64,000 bases of DNA. It comes from PFJX01 sp964466195 (GTDB lineage Bacteria; Pseudomonadota; Gammaproteobacteria; Burkholderiales; Thiobacillaceae). Within the stretch, counting starts at the first letter, position 1. Each line of letters begins with the position of its first letter. The notes below the pieces were generated by a model that made no database searches, had not been told where the DNA came from, and saw only the letters and a list, made by a program, of their open reading frames with translations. The translations under genes were made by a program, and so were the position numbers. The DNA is taken from the NCBI GenBank assembly GCA_964466195.1, contig CAYXMQ010000007.1, positions 62,001-126,000 on the forward strand, given 5' to 3'. Shown here piece by piece: positions 53,926 through 61,321 of this stretch.

Positions 53926-54810
53926 ATGAACGACATCGCCGATGATCTGCAAGCCGAATTCGACAGTCTGATTCCCCCGCCTCTGGCGCAAGACCGGCGT
54001 GGTTTTTTGGTCACGGCGCTGGGCGCCGGTTTCGCGTTGGCGGTGCAGCCGGTCATGGCGCATACCGTCATCGCCACCTCCGCCGAGGGTTTGCTGGCCG
54101 GGGAGGTTTCCATACCGACGGCGGATGGCGCGATGCCGGCTTATCGCGCCCAGCCTGCGCAGGGCGGCCCCTTCCCGTTGATACTTGTGGTGCAGGAAAT
54201 CTTCGGCGTGCATGAACACATCAAGGACATCTGTCGTCGCCTGGCCAAACTCGGTTATCAGGCCATTGCGCCCGAGCTGTTTGCGCGCCAGGGCGACCCG
54301 CGCCAGTACAGCGTGATTCAGGACATCCTGACCAAGATCGTCGCGCAGGTGCCGGACAGCCAGGTCATGAGCGATCTCGATGCGTGCGTCGCCTGGGCCA
54401 AGAACCATGCTGCCGACACGACCCGACTGGGCATCACCGGCTTTTGCTGGGGAGGCCGCATCACCTGGCTCTATGCCGCGCACAACCCGGGCGTTAAAGC
54501 CGGCGTCGCCTGGTACGGCCGTCTGGTCGGCGCCGCCGGTGCGCTGACGCCGAAACACCCGATCGACCTCGCCGGCGATCTGAAAGCCCCGGTGCTCGGC
54601 CTCTATGGCGGCCTTGATCAAGGCATTCCGCTGGATAGCGTGGACAAGATGCAGGCCGCCCTGGCCGCCGCCGGCAAGAACTCGCGCATCCACGTCTACG
54701 ACAATGCGCCGCACGCGTTCAACGCCGATTACCGCCCGAGCTATCGCAAGGAAGAAGCCGAAGACGGCTGGCGACGCATGCAGGCGTGGTTCAAACAGAA
54801 CGGGGTTTGA
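53926..54810 (+). CDS. Dienelactone hydrolase family protein with Tat signal
   Basis: 294-residue alpha/beta hydrolase. A twin-arginine signal DRRGFLVTALGAGFALA lies after an unusually long 23-residue leader, so it is probably exported folded. The nucleophile elbow is GFCWGG (Cys), with the Asp near GGLDQGIP and the His in NAPHAFNADYR, the dienelactone hydrolase triad. The VVQEIFGVHEHIKDICRRLA segment carries the conserved Glu. The substrate may be a dienelactone or another ester. A strong hairpin follows. Confidence 0.9.
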   Translation: MNDIADDLQAEFDSLIPPPLAQDRRGFLVTALGAGFALAVQPVMAHTVIATSAEGLLAGEVSIPTADGAMPAYRAQPAQGGPFPLILVVQEIFGVHEHIKDICRRLAKLGYQAIAPELFARQGDPRQYSVIQDILTKIVAQVPDSQVMSDLDACVAWAKNHAADTTRLGITGFCWGGRITWLYAAHNPGVKAGVAWYGRLVGAAGALTPKHPIDLAGDLKAPVLGLYGGLDQGIPLDSVDKMQAALAAAGKNSRIHVYDNAPHAFNADYRPSYRKEEAEDGWRRMQAWFKQNGV

Positions 54811-54834
54811 GCCGGGCCGGCCGCCGCTGAAGAG

Positions 54835-54861
54835 ACGGCTAGCGCGAAACGCGCTAGCCGT
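54835..54861. terminator. Bidirectional hairpin between convergent genes
   Basis: Perfect 12-bp stem ACGGCTAGCGCG (54835-54846), loop AAA, CGCGCTAGCCGT (54850-54861). It lies 24 bp after the dienelactone hydrolase stop and 6 bp after the end of the minus-strand Rof-like gene, so it can serve both. Confidence 0.75.
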
Positions 54862-54867
54862 TCCGCC

Positions 54868-55095
54868 TTACAGAACCTGCATCCGGTCCAGCCGCACCAC
54901 CCCGGTCGCGCCGGAATCGTCACGGTATGTCAGCCACTCGGCCTGATCGCGTGTCGCGACATCAATCGGCAGCACGTTCAGCGTACGCGCCTGGCACGAC
55001 TCGTCCAGCAGCCGCAGCGTGAGTTTCTGGCGGCGCAACACGGCGAACTCCAGCCGCTCATGTTCGCTGCAGGCGATGGGGACGTAAGCGTGCAT
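54868..55095 (-). CDS. Rof-like Rho-binding antiterminator family protein
   Basis: 75-residue protein resembling Rof: YVPIACSEHERLEFAVLRRQKLTLRL, then a DVATRDQAEWLTYRDDSG segment and the end VVRLDRMQVL. Rof binds Rho and blocks termination. The ATG overlaps the sppA stop (TGATG), so it is translated after sppA. The identification rests on a short, diverse family and is moderately sure. Confidence 0.7.
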   Translation of the reverse strand: MHAYVPIACSEHERLEFAVLRRQKLTLRLLDESCQARTLNVLPIDVATRDQAEWLTYRDDSGATGVVRLDRMQVL

Positions 55096-56051
55096 CAATG
55101 CAAACGGGTCGCGGCGCCGGCCCAGGGCCGCATCGCATCGCCCGCTGCCGTGCCGATGCGGCGCGCCAGACGATCCGCGAGGCCTTCTTGCGGCGTGAAA
55201 TCGACGATGTCCTCGACTTTGACGACTTCGCGCGCCACGTAGTCGAGGCTGCCCAAGGCATCGGCCAGGCCCAGTTCGATGCTGCGCGCGCCGCTCCAGA
55301 GCAGGCCGCTGTACATGTCCGGCGTTTCCTTCAGGCGTTTGCCGCGCCCCTGGCGCACCACCTGGATGAATTGCTGATGAATTTCCTCCAGCATCATCTT
55401 GGCGTGCATTTGCTGCTCCGGCTGGATCGGCGAGAACGGGTCCAGGAAGCCCTTGTTATCGCCGGCGGCCAGCATACGCCGCTCGATGCCGAGCTTTTTC
55501 ATGCTTTCGGTGAAGCCGAAGCCATCCATCAACACGCCGATCGAGCCGACCAGCGAGGCCTTGTCGACGAATATCTTGTCGGCCGCCGCGGCGATGTAAT
55601 AGCCGCCGGAGGCGCAGATATCGTCCACCACGACATAGAGCGGAATCTTGGGATAGGCCGTGCGCAAGCGCTTGATTTCATCAAACACCTGGCCGGCCTG
55701 CACCGGGCTGCCGCCGGGGCTGTTGATGCGCAAAACCACCGCTTTGGTGTGCTTGTCGTCGAATGCAGTATTCAATGCACTGACCAGGGCATCGGCGGTG
55801 ACGCCGGCGTCGCCGCCGATTTCGCCTTTCAGATCGACCAGTGCGGTATGCGGCGTGGTGGAGACGAATTCGCCGTCGAAATGGCCGAGCAACACAAAAA
55901 ACACCAGGAATAACCAGACGATGCCGAATAGTTTGAAGAACACGCCCCAACGGCGCGCCCGGCGCTGTTCATTCAGATAGGCCAGCACCAAACGTTCGAG
56001 CATGCTGCGCTCGATGGTTTCGGCTACATTTTTTTCGTTATCGTCGGACAT
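55095..56051 (-). CDS. sppA: S49 family signal peptide peptidase (SppA-like)
   Basis: 318-residue membrane protease that cuts leftover signal peptides. One N-terminal helix (about 37-57) anchors it. The catalytic Ser148 is in DICASGGYYIA and the general-base Lys is probably Lys200 (GDNKGFLDP), 52 residues later as in B. subtilis SppA. INSPGGSP is the oxyanion region. It is a single-domain form, about half the length of E. coli SppA. It follows the Rieske gene without a gap. Confidence 0.92.
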   Translation of the reverse strand: MSDDNEKNVAETIERSMLERLVLAYLNEQRRARRWGVFFKLFGIVWLFLVFFVLLGHFDGEFVSTTPHTALVDLKGEIGGDAGVTADALVSALNTAFDDKHTKAVVLRINSPGGSPVQAGQVFDEIKRLRTAYPKIPLYVVVDDICASGGYYIAAAADKIFVDKASLVGSIGVLMDGFGFTESMKKLGIERRMLAAGDNKGFLDPFSPIQPEQQMHAKMMLEEIHQQFIQVVRQGRGKRLKETPDMYSGLLWSGARSIELGLADALGSLDYVAREVVKVEDIVDFTPQEGLADRLARRIGTAAGDAMRPWAGAATRLH

Positions 56052-56402
56052 TCAGATTTCCTCGCAATAGATATTGCCTTGCTGCTCGATCACCGGCAGC
56101 GGCGTCAGGCCGCGCCCTTCGCAACGGCCGCCCTGGCAAGCGCCGGTAGCGGGATCATAGAGCGCGCCATGAGTGGCGCAAATCAAATAATGCTGGCTGT
56201 AGTCAAAGAACTCGCCGGGTTGCCAATCCAGTTCGACCGGGATATGGCCGCAACGGTTGAGATACGCATAGGCTCGGCCGCGCCAGCGAATGGCGAAGGC
56301 GGGCGCGGGCGCGCTGCGGTGCTTTTCCTTGACCTCGAAGCGCACGCCCTGCCCCGCCTCGGCCAGTTCCGAACTGGCGCAGATCAGACGCCGTTCAGGC
56401 AT
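56052..56402 (-). CDS. Rieske [2Fe-2S] ferredoxin
   Basis: 116-residue Rieske protein. The cluster ligands are CGH (C-x-H) and CATH (C-x2-H) in YLICATHGALYDP. It starts at the ATG overlapping the HAD gene stop by 8 bp; the open frame further upstream is only another frame of that gene. The HAD-Rieske-S49 order is common in betaproteobacteria, where rluC usually precedes it; rluC is absent here. The electron partner is unknown. Confidence 0.9.
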   Translation of the reverse strand: MPERRLICASSELAEAGQGVRFEVKEKHRSAPAPAFAIRWRGRAYAYLNRCGHIPVELDWQPGEFFDYSQHYLICATHGALYDPATGACQGGRCEGRGLTPLPVIEQQGNIYCEEI

Positions 56403-57087
56403 GCCGGCGCAGCCAGGACGCCAGTTCGGAAAAATCACGGCATACCGCCAGCGGCCCGAACGCCGCCAAGCTGTCCGGCGGGTGGGCGCCAAAACCGGCT
56501 GCCAGCGAAGCGATGCCGGCATTACGCGCCATCTCCAGGTCGTGGCTGGTATCGCCGATCATCAGGGCGCGCTCGGGCGCGATCGACAGTTCGTCGAGCA
56601 ACTCCTCGATCATCGCCGGATGCGGCTTGGAAAAGGTTTCATCCGCCGTGCGCGAAGCATGGAAAAACGGCGCCAGGCCGCAGTGCGCGAACGCCCGGTC
56701 GAGACCGCGCCGCGCCTTGCCGGTCGCCACGGCGAGCAGATGGCCGCCGACATGCAGTTCGGTAATCAGCTCGCGGGCGCCGTCGAACAACGGAATCTCG
56801 GCGTCCTGGCAGAGAAAATGGCGCCGATAGTGGCCGGCCAATTCCGGGTGCGCGGTCTCCGGCAGTTCCGGAAACAGCATCTCCAGCGCTTCGCGCAAAC
56901 CGAGGCCGATAACATGGCTGGCGGCTTCGCGCGAGGGCACCGGCAACTGCATATCGCGGCTGGCGGCCTGAATGCAGGCGGCGATCACGCTGGCCGAGTC
57001 CATTAGAGTTCCATCCCAATCGAAGATCAGGAGATCAAAACGACGCTGTGTTGCTGGCACGAACCGAGTTCCAAAAAAATGATCCAC
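56395..57087 (-). CDS. HAD-superfamily phosphatase (phosphoglycolate phosphatase-like)
   Basis: Up to 230 residues. HAD motif I is FDWDGTLMDS, motif II is AVATGKAR, and motifs III and IV are SKPHPAM and MIGDTSHDLEMA. The cap domain and length fit phosphoglycolate phosphatase-like enzymes. No ATG fits the N-terminus: the frame opens with GTG at 57087, and another GTG at 57060 with GGAA upstream is equally plausible. It is the first gene of the HAD-Rieske-sppA-rof unit. Confidence 0.88.
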   Translation of the reverse strand: MDHFFGTRFVPATQRRFDLLIFDWDGTLMDSASVIAACIQAASRDMQLPVPSREAASHVIGLGLREALEMLFPELPETAHPELAGHYRRHFLCQDAEIPLFDGARELITELHVGGHLLAVATGKARRGLDRAFAHCGLAPFFHASRTADETFSKPHPAMIEELLDELSIAPERALMIGDTSHDLEMARNAGIASLAAGFGAHPPDSLAAFGPLAVCRDFSELASWLRRHA

Positions 57088-57259
57088 AGCGGCTGTCGAC
57101 CGGCGCGGATCAAACAGCGAGTGAATGGCTAGGCGTTAAAAAGCCATCCTCGGCGCACGCATTCTGGATGGCTGGAAAGCGGGAAACGCTCGAATTGTGT
57201 CATATCAATACGGGCTCGGGCGCAGCCTGTCACCCGTATTGAGAATACACGCGCCGAAC

Positions 57260-57586
57260 TTAATTCATGGCATGGCTTGCGGAACCGTCGGCTTCTACGC
57301 CGACGAAACGCGCTGCGACACCGCCATCCCATTTACGTATGACCATGATCGGCATCCAGCGCGGCTCGGCGACGTGCGCGTAGTCGTCCAGCACGATATC
57401 CAGATGCTTGCCCGGATTGAGCGCGTCATCGGAAAAATCCTTCTCGATGAGCATCAGCAAACCATGGTTGCTGACATCCACGGTCACCCCAACAGCGACC
57501 AACATGCCATACGCATATACCTGCAATCCCAACTTCGTCGGGATGCGCGGGCTCATGCGCCGTTCTCGACCAGATATTGGTTCCAT
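57260..57586 (-). CDS. PilZ domain protein (c-di-GMP receptor)
   Basis: 108-residue single-domain PilZ protein. The c-di-GMP-binding residues are seen in RRMSPRIPTK (RxxxR type) and DVSNHGLLM (D/N-x-S-x2-G). The start ATG has GGAG 8 bases upstream. It may respond to cyclic di-GMP from enzymes such as the GGDEF-EAL protein at 10.8-13.9 kb, although nothing ties the two directly. Confidence 0.88.
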   Translation of the reverse strand: MEPISGRERRMSPRIPTKLGLQVYAYGMLVAVGVTVDVSNHGLLMLIEKDFSDDALNPGKHLDIVLDDYAHVAEPRWMPIMVIRKWDGGVAARFVGVEADGSASHAMN

Positions 57587-57624
57587 TGCATCACTCCCGT
57601 GACGACTGCCAGTAAATAAAACCG

Positions 57625-58683
57625 CTAGGCCACGCTGACTTCATGCGACAAATACACATCCTGAATCGCATTGAGCAGTTCGACGCCTTCCGCCATCGGC
57701 CGCTGGAAGGCCTTGCGCCCGGAAATCAGGCCCATGCCGCCGGCACGCTTGTTGATCACCGCCGTGCGTACGGCCTGGGCCAGATCGTTGTCGCCCGATG
57801 CGCCGCCGGAATTGATCATGCCGGCGCGGCCCATGTAGCAATTGGCGACCTGGAAGCGAACCAGATCGATCGGGTGCGGCGAAGTCAATTCGGAGTAGAC
57901 CTTGGCATGCGTCTTGCCGAAATTGATGGCGGTATAGCCGCCGTTGTTGGTGGCCTGCTTCTGCTTGACGATATCCGCCTCGATGGTGGCGGCCAGATGA
58001 TTCGCCTGCCCGGTCAGGTCGGCGGCTTCATGGTAGTCGACGCCATCCTTCTTGAACGCGGAATTGCGCAGATAGGCCCAAAGGAACGTCACCATGCCCA
58101 GCCGGTGCGCCTCGGCGAATGCCTGCGACACTTCCCAGACTTGCCGCCGCGATTCCGGCGACCCGAAGTAAACCGTCGCACCGACCGCCACCGCGCCCAG
58201 GTCGAAAGCCTTGCGTACATCGGTAAACAGCGTCTGATCGTGCATCGTCGGATAGGTCAGCATCTCGTTGTGGTTGAGTTTCACCAGGAATGGAATCTTG
58301 TGCGCATATTTGCGCGAGACCGATCCCAGCACGCCCAGCGTTGAGGCGACTGCATTGCAGCCGCCCTCGATAGCCAGTTTGACGATGTTTTCCGGGTCGA
58401 AATAAGCCGGGTTCGGCGCAAACGAAGCCCCGCCCGAGTGCTCCACCCCCTGGTCCACCGGCAGGATGGACAGGTAACCCGTGCCGGCCAGACGGCCGCT
58501 GTTGAAGAGCTGCTGAAAATTGCGCAGCGTGCCCGGCGTGCGGTCGCTGCCCGCCACCACCCGGTCGATGAAATCCGGTCCCGGCAAGTGCAGCGCCATT
58601 TTCGGAAAAGTAGTGCAAACGTGGCTGAGCAGAGACTCGGCTTCGCCGCCGAGTAACGTGGAGATCGGGGTCATCGTGCGCAT
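57625..58683 (-). CDS. fbaB: Class I fructose-bisphosphate aldolase (FbaB/DhnA type)
   Basis: 352-residue archaeal-type class I aldolase of glycolysis and gluconeogenesis. SILPVDQGVEHSGG and FLVKLNHNEML hold conserved active-site residues. The Schiff-base Lys is expected in the AINFGKTHAK region. The end contains NSGGASGDNDL for phosphate binding. The ATG at 58683 has AGGAGG upstream; ATG 58674 is an alternative. Confidence 0.93.
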   Translation of the reverse strand: MRTMTPISTLLGGEAESLLSHVCTTFPKMALHLPGPDFIDRVVAGSDRTPGTLRNFQQLFNSGRLAGTGYLSILPVDQGVEHSGGASFAPNPAYFDPENIVKLAIEGGCNAVASTLGVLGSVSRKYAHKIPFLVKLNHNEMLTYPTMHDQTLFTDVRKAFDLGAVAVGATVYFGSPESRRQVWEVSQAFAEAHRLGMVTFLWAYLRNSAFKKDGVDYHEAADLTGQANHLAATIEADIVKQKQATNNGGYTAINFGKTHAKVYSELTSPHPIDLVRFQVANCYMGRAGMINSGGASGDNDLAQAVRTAVINKRAGGMGLISGRKAFQRPMAEGVELLNAIQDVYLSHEVSVA

Positions 58684-58848
58684 GCTGCCTCCTGATAATT
58701 TATGTGCCGCCCGGTCAGGGCTTCGACAAACCGCCGAGCTGGCTTACTGTTTATAGCAAGTACATGGCCGCTTGGCCGGAATCCTGCAGAGCAGCCGAAT
58801 GTGCCTATAAACAAATCAGCCTCGAAAACCATAAAGGGAGATCGCCAA

Positions 58849-59547
58849 ATGAACATGCAACCGGATTGGAAGCTCGCAGCGCTGATCGAAGAAATTCGCG
58901 CTGAAGTACGCGATACCAGTTACATGACTGGACGTTCAGCTTTGGAGAGTCGGGTCATTCGAGCCATCCAGCAGGTGCCGCGCCATGTGTTCGTGCCGGA
59001 GGAGTACCAGCCCAGCGCCTATGCCAACCGGCCTTTGCCGATCGGCTACGGGCAAACCATTTCGCAGCCCTACATCGTGGCGTTGATGACTGAGCTGATC
59101 CGGCCCGGCGCCGAAGACGTCGTATTGGAAATCGGCACCGGCTCGGGCTACCAGGCCGCGATCCTGGCCAATCTGGTGAAACAGGTTTACTCGCTGGAGA
59201 TCGTGCCGGAACTGGCTGTTCAGGCGCGCGAACGCCTGCAGCGACTCGGCTACGACAACGTCGAAGTGCACACCGGAAACGGCCATTTCGGCTGGCCGGA
59301 ACATGCGCCTTACGATGCGATCATCGTCACGGCTGCGGCCGACCGGATTCCGCCGGCGCTGATCGAACAACTCAAACCCGGCGCCACGTTGGTGATCCCC
59401 GTCGGCAGCTATTTCGCCGGCCAGACATTGAAAGTGGTCAGCAAGGACCCGCACGGCCATATCGAAGAAAGAAACGCGTTGCCGGTGATATTCGTGCCGC
59501 TGGTCGGCGATCCGGGCGCGAATGGCAGCGAACGGCCTCTCGCCTGA
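58849..59547 (+). CDS. pcm: Protein-L-isoaspartate O-methyltransferase
   Basis: 232-residue repair enzyme that methylates isoaspartyl residues using SAM. VPRHVFVPEEY and PLPIGYGQTISQPYIVA are family signatures, and VLEIGTGSGYQAAIL is the SAM motif. The ATG at 58849 has AAGGGAG 8 bases upstream; the frame's earlier start is not supported. It is divergent from fbaB. Confidence 0.95.
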   Translation: MNMQPDWKLAALIEEIRAEVRDTSYMTGRSALESRVIRAIQQVPRHVFVPEEYQPSAYANRPLPIGYGQTISQPYIVALMTELIRPGAEDVVLEIGTGSGYQAAILANLVKQVYSLEIVPELAVQARERLQRLGYDNVEVHTGNGHFGWPEHAPYDAIIVTAAADRIPPALIEQLKPGATLVIPVGSYFAGQTLKVVSKDPHGHIEERNALPVIFVPLVGDPGANGSERPLA

Positions 59548-59697
59548 ACCGGCGCCCTGGCGGCGGCGCGTATCTGGCCGTCGCAGAAGTCAGCCTGTGC
59601 GGACATGAGGTTTCAATAGCCCATCTCGCCGGCATGTCCGCGACAAGAGAAACCCGCTATATGGGAAACCCGCAGCCGCCGGCTGCCAAGTCCCAGA

Positions 59698-60081
59698 TCA
59701 ACGATTGCGGCCGCCGCCCGGTCCCATGCCGCCTCCGGGTCCCATGCCGCCGCCCGGTCCCATGCCCGATCCAGGTCCCATGCCGCCGCCTCCGGCCGGT
59801 GGCATGTCGGGCAGCGTCACGCCACGCGCTTTGGCTCGTTCCTGCATGCGTTGGTGATGTTCCAGGCGAATTCTTTCCCGCTCTTCGGCGGTCTTGGCCG
59901 CGCGCATCTGGGCTTGATGTTCGGCGCGCTCCTGCCGCGTCATGAGCTGGCTGCCGTAGACCTGTTCGCGTACTTGCGCCCTTTCTTTCACCGGCGCCTC
60001 GTCCGCCGCCAACGTGAAGCCGGTGGCGAGGGAGAAAACAGCGCATGCCAAAGTGGAAAGCATCAATGTTCGTTTCATCAT
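59698..60081 (-). CDS. Exported protein with charged helix and Gly/Met-rich tail
   Basis: 127 residues (or 126 from the second ATG). A signal peptide (MKRTLMLSTLACAVFSLATGFTLA) is followed by QLMTRQERAEHQAQMRAAKTAEERERIR, a charged helical segment seen in small periplasmic proteins of betaproteobacteria. GVTLPDMPPAGG then leads into a tail of repeated GMGPGG units to the end, encoded by imperfect 18-bp repeats. AAGGAG stands 6 bases before the first ATG. Function is unknown; metal binding by the Met-rich tail is possible. Confidence 0.8.
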   Translation of the reverse strand: MMKRTLMLSTLACAVFSLATGFTLAADEAPVKERAQVREQVYGSQLMTRQERAEHQAQMRAAKTAEERERIRLEHHQRMQERAKARGVTLPDMPPAGGGGMGPGSGMGPGGGMGPGGGMGPGGGRNR

Positions 60082-60308
60082 CGCAAACTCCTTTTCCGCA
60101 TGGGTTGTGCAATTGCTTGGCGCAGCCACTGCAACCCGTTCAGTGGTTACGTCCGAATCGAAAATACCGGCGGGCTTTGCCGTCGACTCAGGCTTGCTTC
60201 AGTGCAGGTGCGTGGGTGCCATACTCATGAGCGCCAAGTTCGAACCGCCAAAACCGATATCGGTGCTGGCCCTGCGTCTCGCCGGCTGCGGACAAGCGCC
60301 CCTTCGTC

Positions 60309-60815
60309 TCATGACACCGGTATTGATTTCGCCGTGCCGCTGCCGGCCAGCTTGGGCAGACGCACGCTGAGCACGCCGTTCTGGTAGGTCGCCTGCGCCT
60401 GATCGATATCGACGTTGCGCGGCAACGGAATGGCGCGTTGGAACGCGCCGTAGGCGCGTTCCATGATGTGGTAGGTGCTATTGATGGTTTCGCTCTCGAA
60501 ACGCTTCTCCCCGGAGACGTAAAGCATGTTGCCTTCAAGGGTGATGCGGCAGTCCTCGCGGTTCATGCCGGGCGTCTCGATCCTGACCACGACTTCCTTG
60601 TCGGTTTCCTCCACCTCGCCGGCCAGCAGGCTCCAGCGCGGGAAGGTGGCCAGTGCGCCGCCCGCATTCGCGTCGGTCTCGTTGTCACGCTTGAAATGAG
60701 TCAGCGCATCGCTGCTGCGGCTGAGCAGTTCGCGCCAGCCTTCGGAAAGGTTTTCCCACGCGCGATTGAGTTCACGGCCGATGTTTCTGCCTGCTTGTTT
60801 AAGTGAATCCAACAT
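60309..60815 (-). CDS. Hsp20 family small heat shock protein
   Basis: 168-residue small heat-shock protein. The N-terminal arm (about 1-55) is helical, and the alpha-crystallin domain spans about residues 60-160. Signatures are EVVVRIETPGMNREDCRI, then YGAFQRAIPLP, then ATYQNGVLSVRLPK. The ATG at 60815 has AAGGAG upstream, whereas the open frame continues further without homology. It lies 59 bp after the universal stress protein gene and may respond to the same stresses. Confidence 0.92.
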   Translation of the reverse strand: MLDSLKQAGRNIGRELNRAWENLSEGWRELLSRSSDALTHFKRDNETDANAGGALATFPRWSLLAGEVEETDKEVVVRIETPGMNREDCRITLEGNMLYVSGEKRFESETINSTYHIMERAYGAFQRAIPLPRNVDIDQAQATYQNGVLSVRLPKLAGSGTAKSIPVS

Positions 60816-60834
60816 GGTTTTCTCCTTGATACGC

Positions 60835-60854
60835 AAAAAAACCGCCCGCTGCGG
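60835..60854 (-). terminator. Probable terminator after the universal stress gene
   Basis: On the minus strand, CCGCAGCGGGCGG is followed by seven Ts (60841-60835). The stem is short, so termination may be partial and allow read-through into the Hsp20 gene. Confidence 0.5.
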
Positions 60855-60874
60855 ATTGATGTCCAGACGGCAAC

Positions 60875-61321
60875 TCAACGATAGACCAGCACGGGAATCC
60901 TGCAGTGCGTCAGCACCTTCTGCGTTTCCGAGCCCAGCAGCAGTGCGCCGATGCCGCGGCGGCCGTGCGAAGCCATGAAAATCAGGTCGCAGTTCTGGCT
61001 CTTGGCCGCGGCGATGATGCCCTCGTAAGGCGCGTTGCATTCGTCGCTCAGTTCGGTGTGCTCGACGCCGGCGGTTTCTGCAGCCTGCACGGCCAAGTGC
61101 AGGATTTCAGATGCCTGTTTTTCCATGGCCTGGATGAAGTCGGCTTCCGTGCCGGCGATATCCACAATGAAGTCGCTGGCGAAATAGTTGGGCAAGTAGC
61201 CGGGCCGGGCGTAATAAAAAATCAGTCGGGCGTCGATCGCTCGAGCGAATGCACAGGCCTGTCTGACGGCGGCATTCGACAAATCGCTGCCGTCGATGGG
61301 AAGCAGAATTCTGTTAAACAT
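60875..61321 (-). CDS. Universal stress protein (UspA family)
   Basis: 148-residue Usp. It starts MFNRILLPIDGSDLSNAAV and ends with the nucleotide-binding pattern HGRRGIGALLLGSETQKVL (G-x2-G-x9-GS), so it is of the ATP-binding type. The ATG lies 8 bp inside the end of the ATPase gene, so the two are co-transcribed. Usp proteins next to cation ATPases are common in stress clusters. Confidence 0.94.
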   Translation of the reverse strand: MFNRILLPIDGSDLSNAAVRQACAFARAIDARLIFYYARPGYLPNYFASDFIVDIAGTEADFIQAMEKQASEILHLAVQAAETAGVEHTELSDECNAPYEGIIAAAKSQNCDLIFMASHGRRGIGALLLGSETQKVLTHCRIPVLVYR

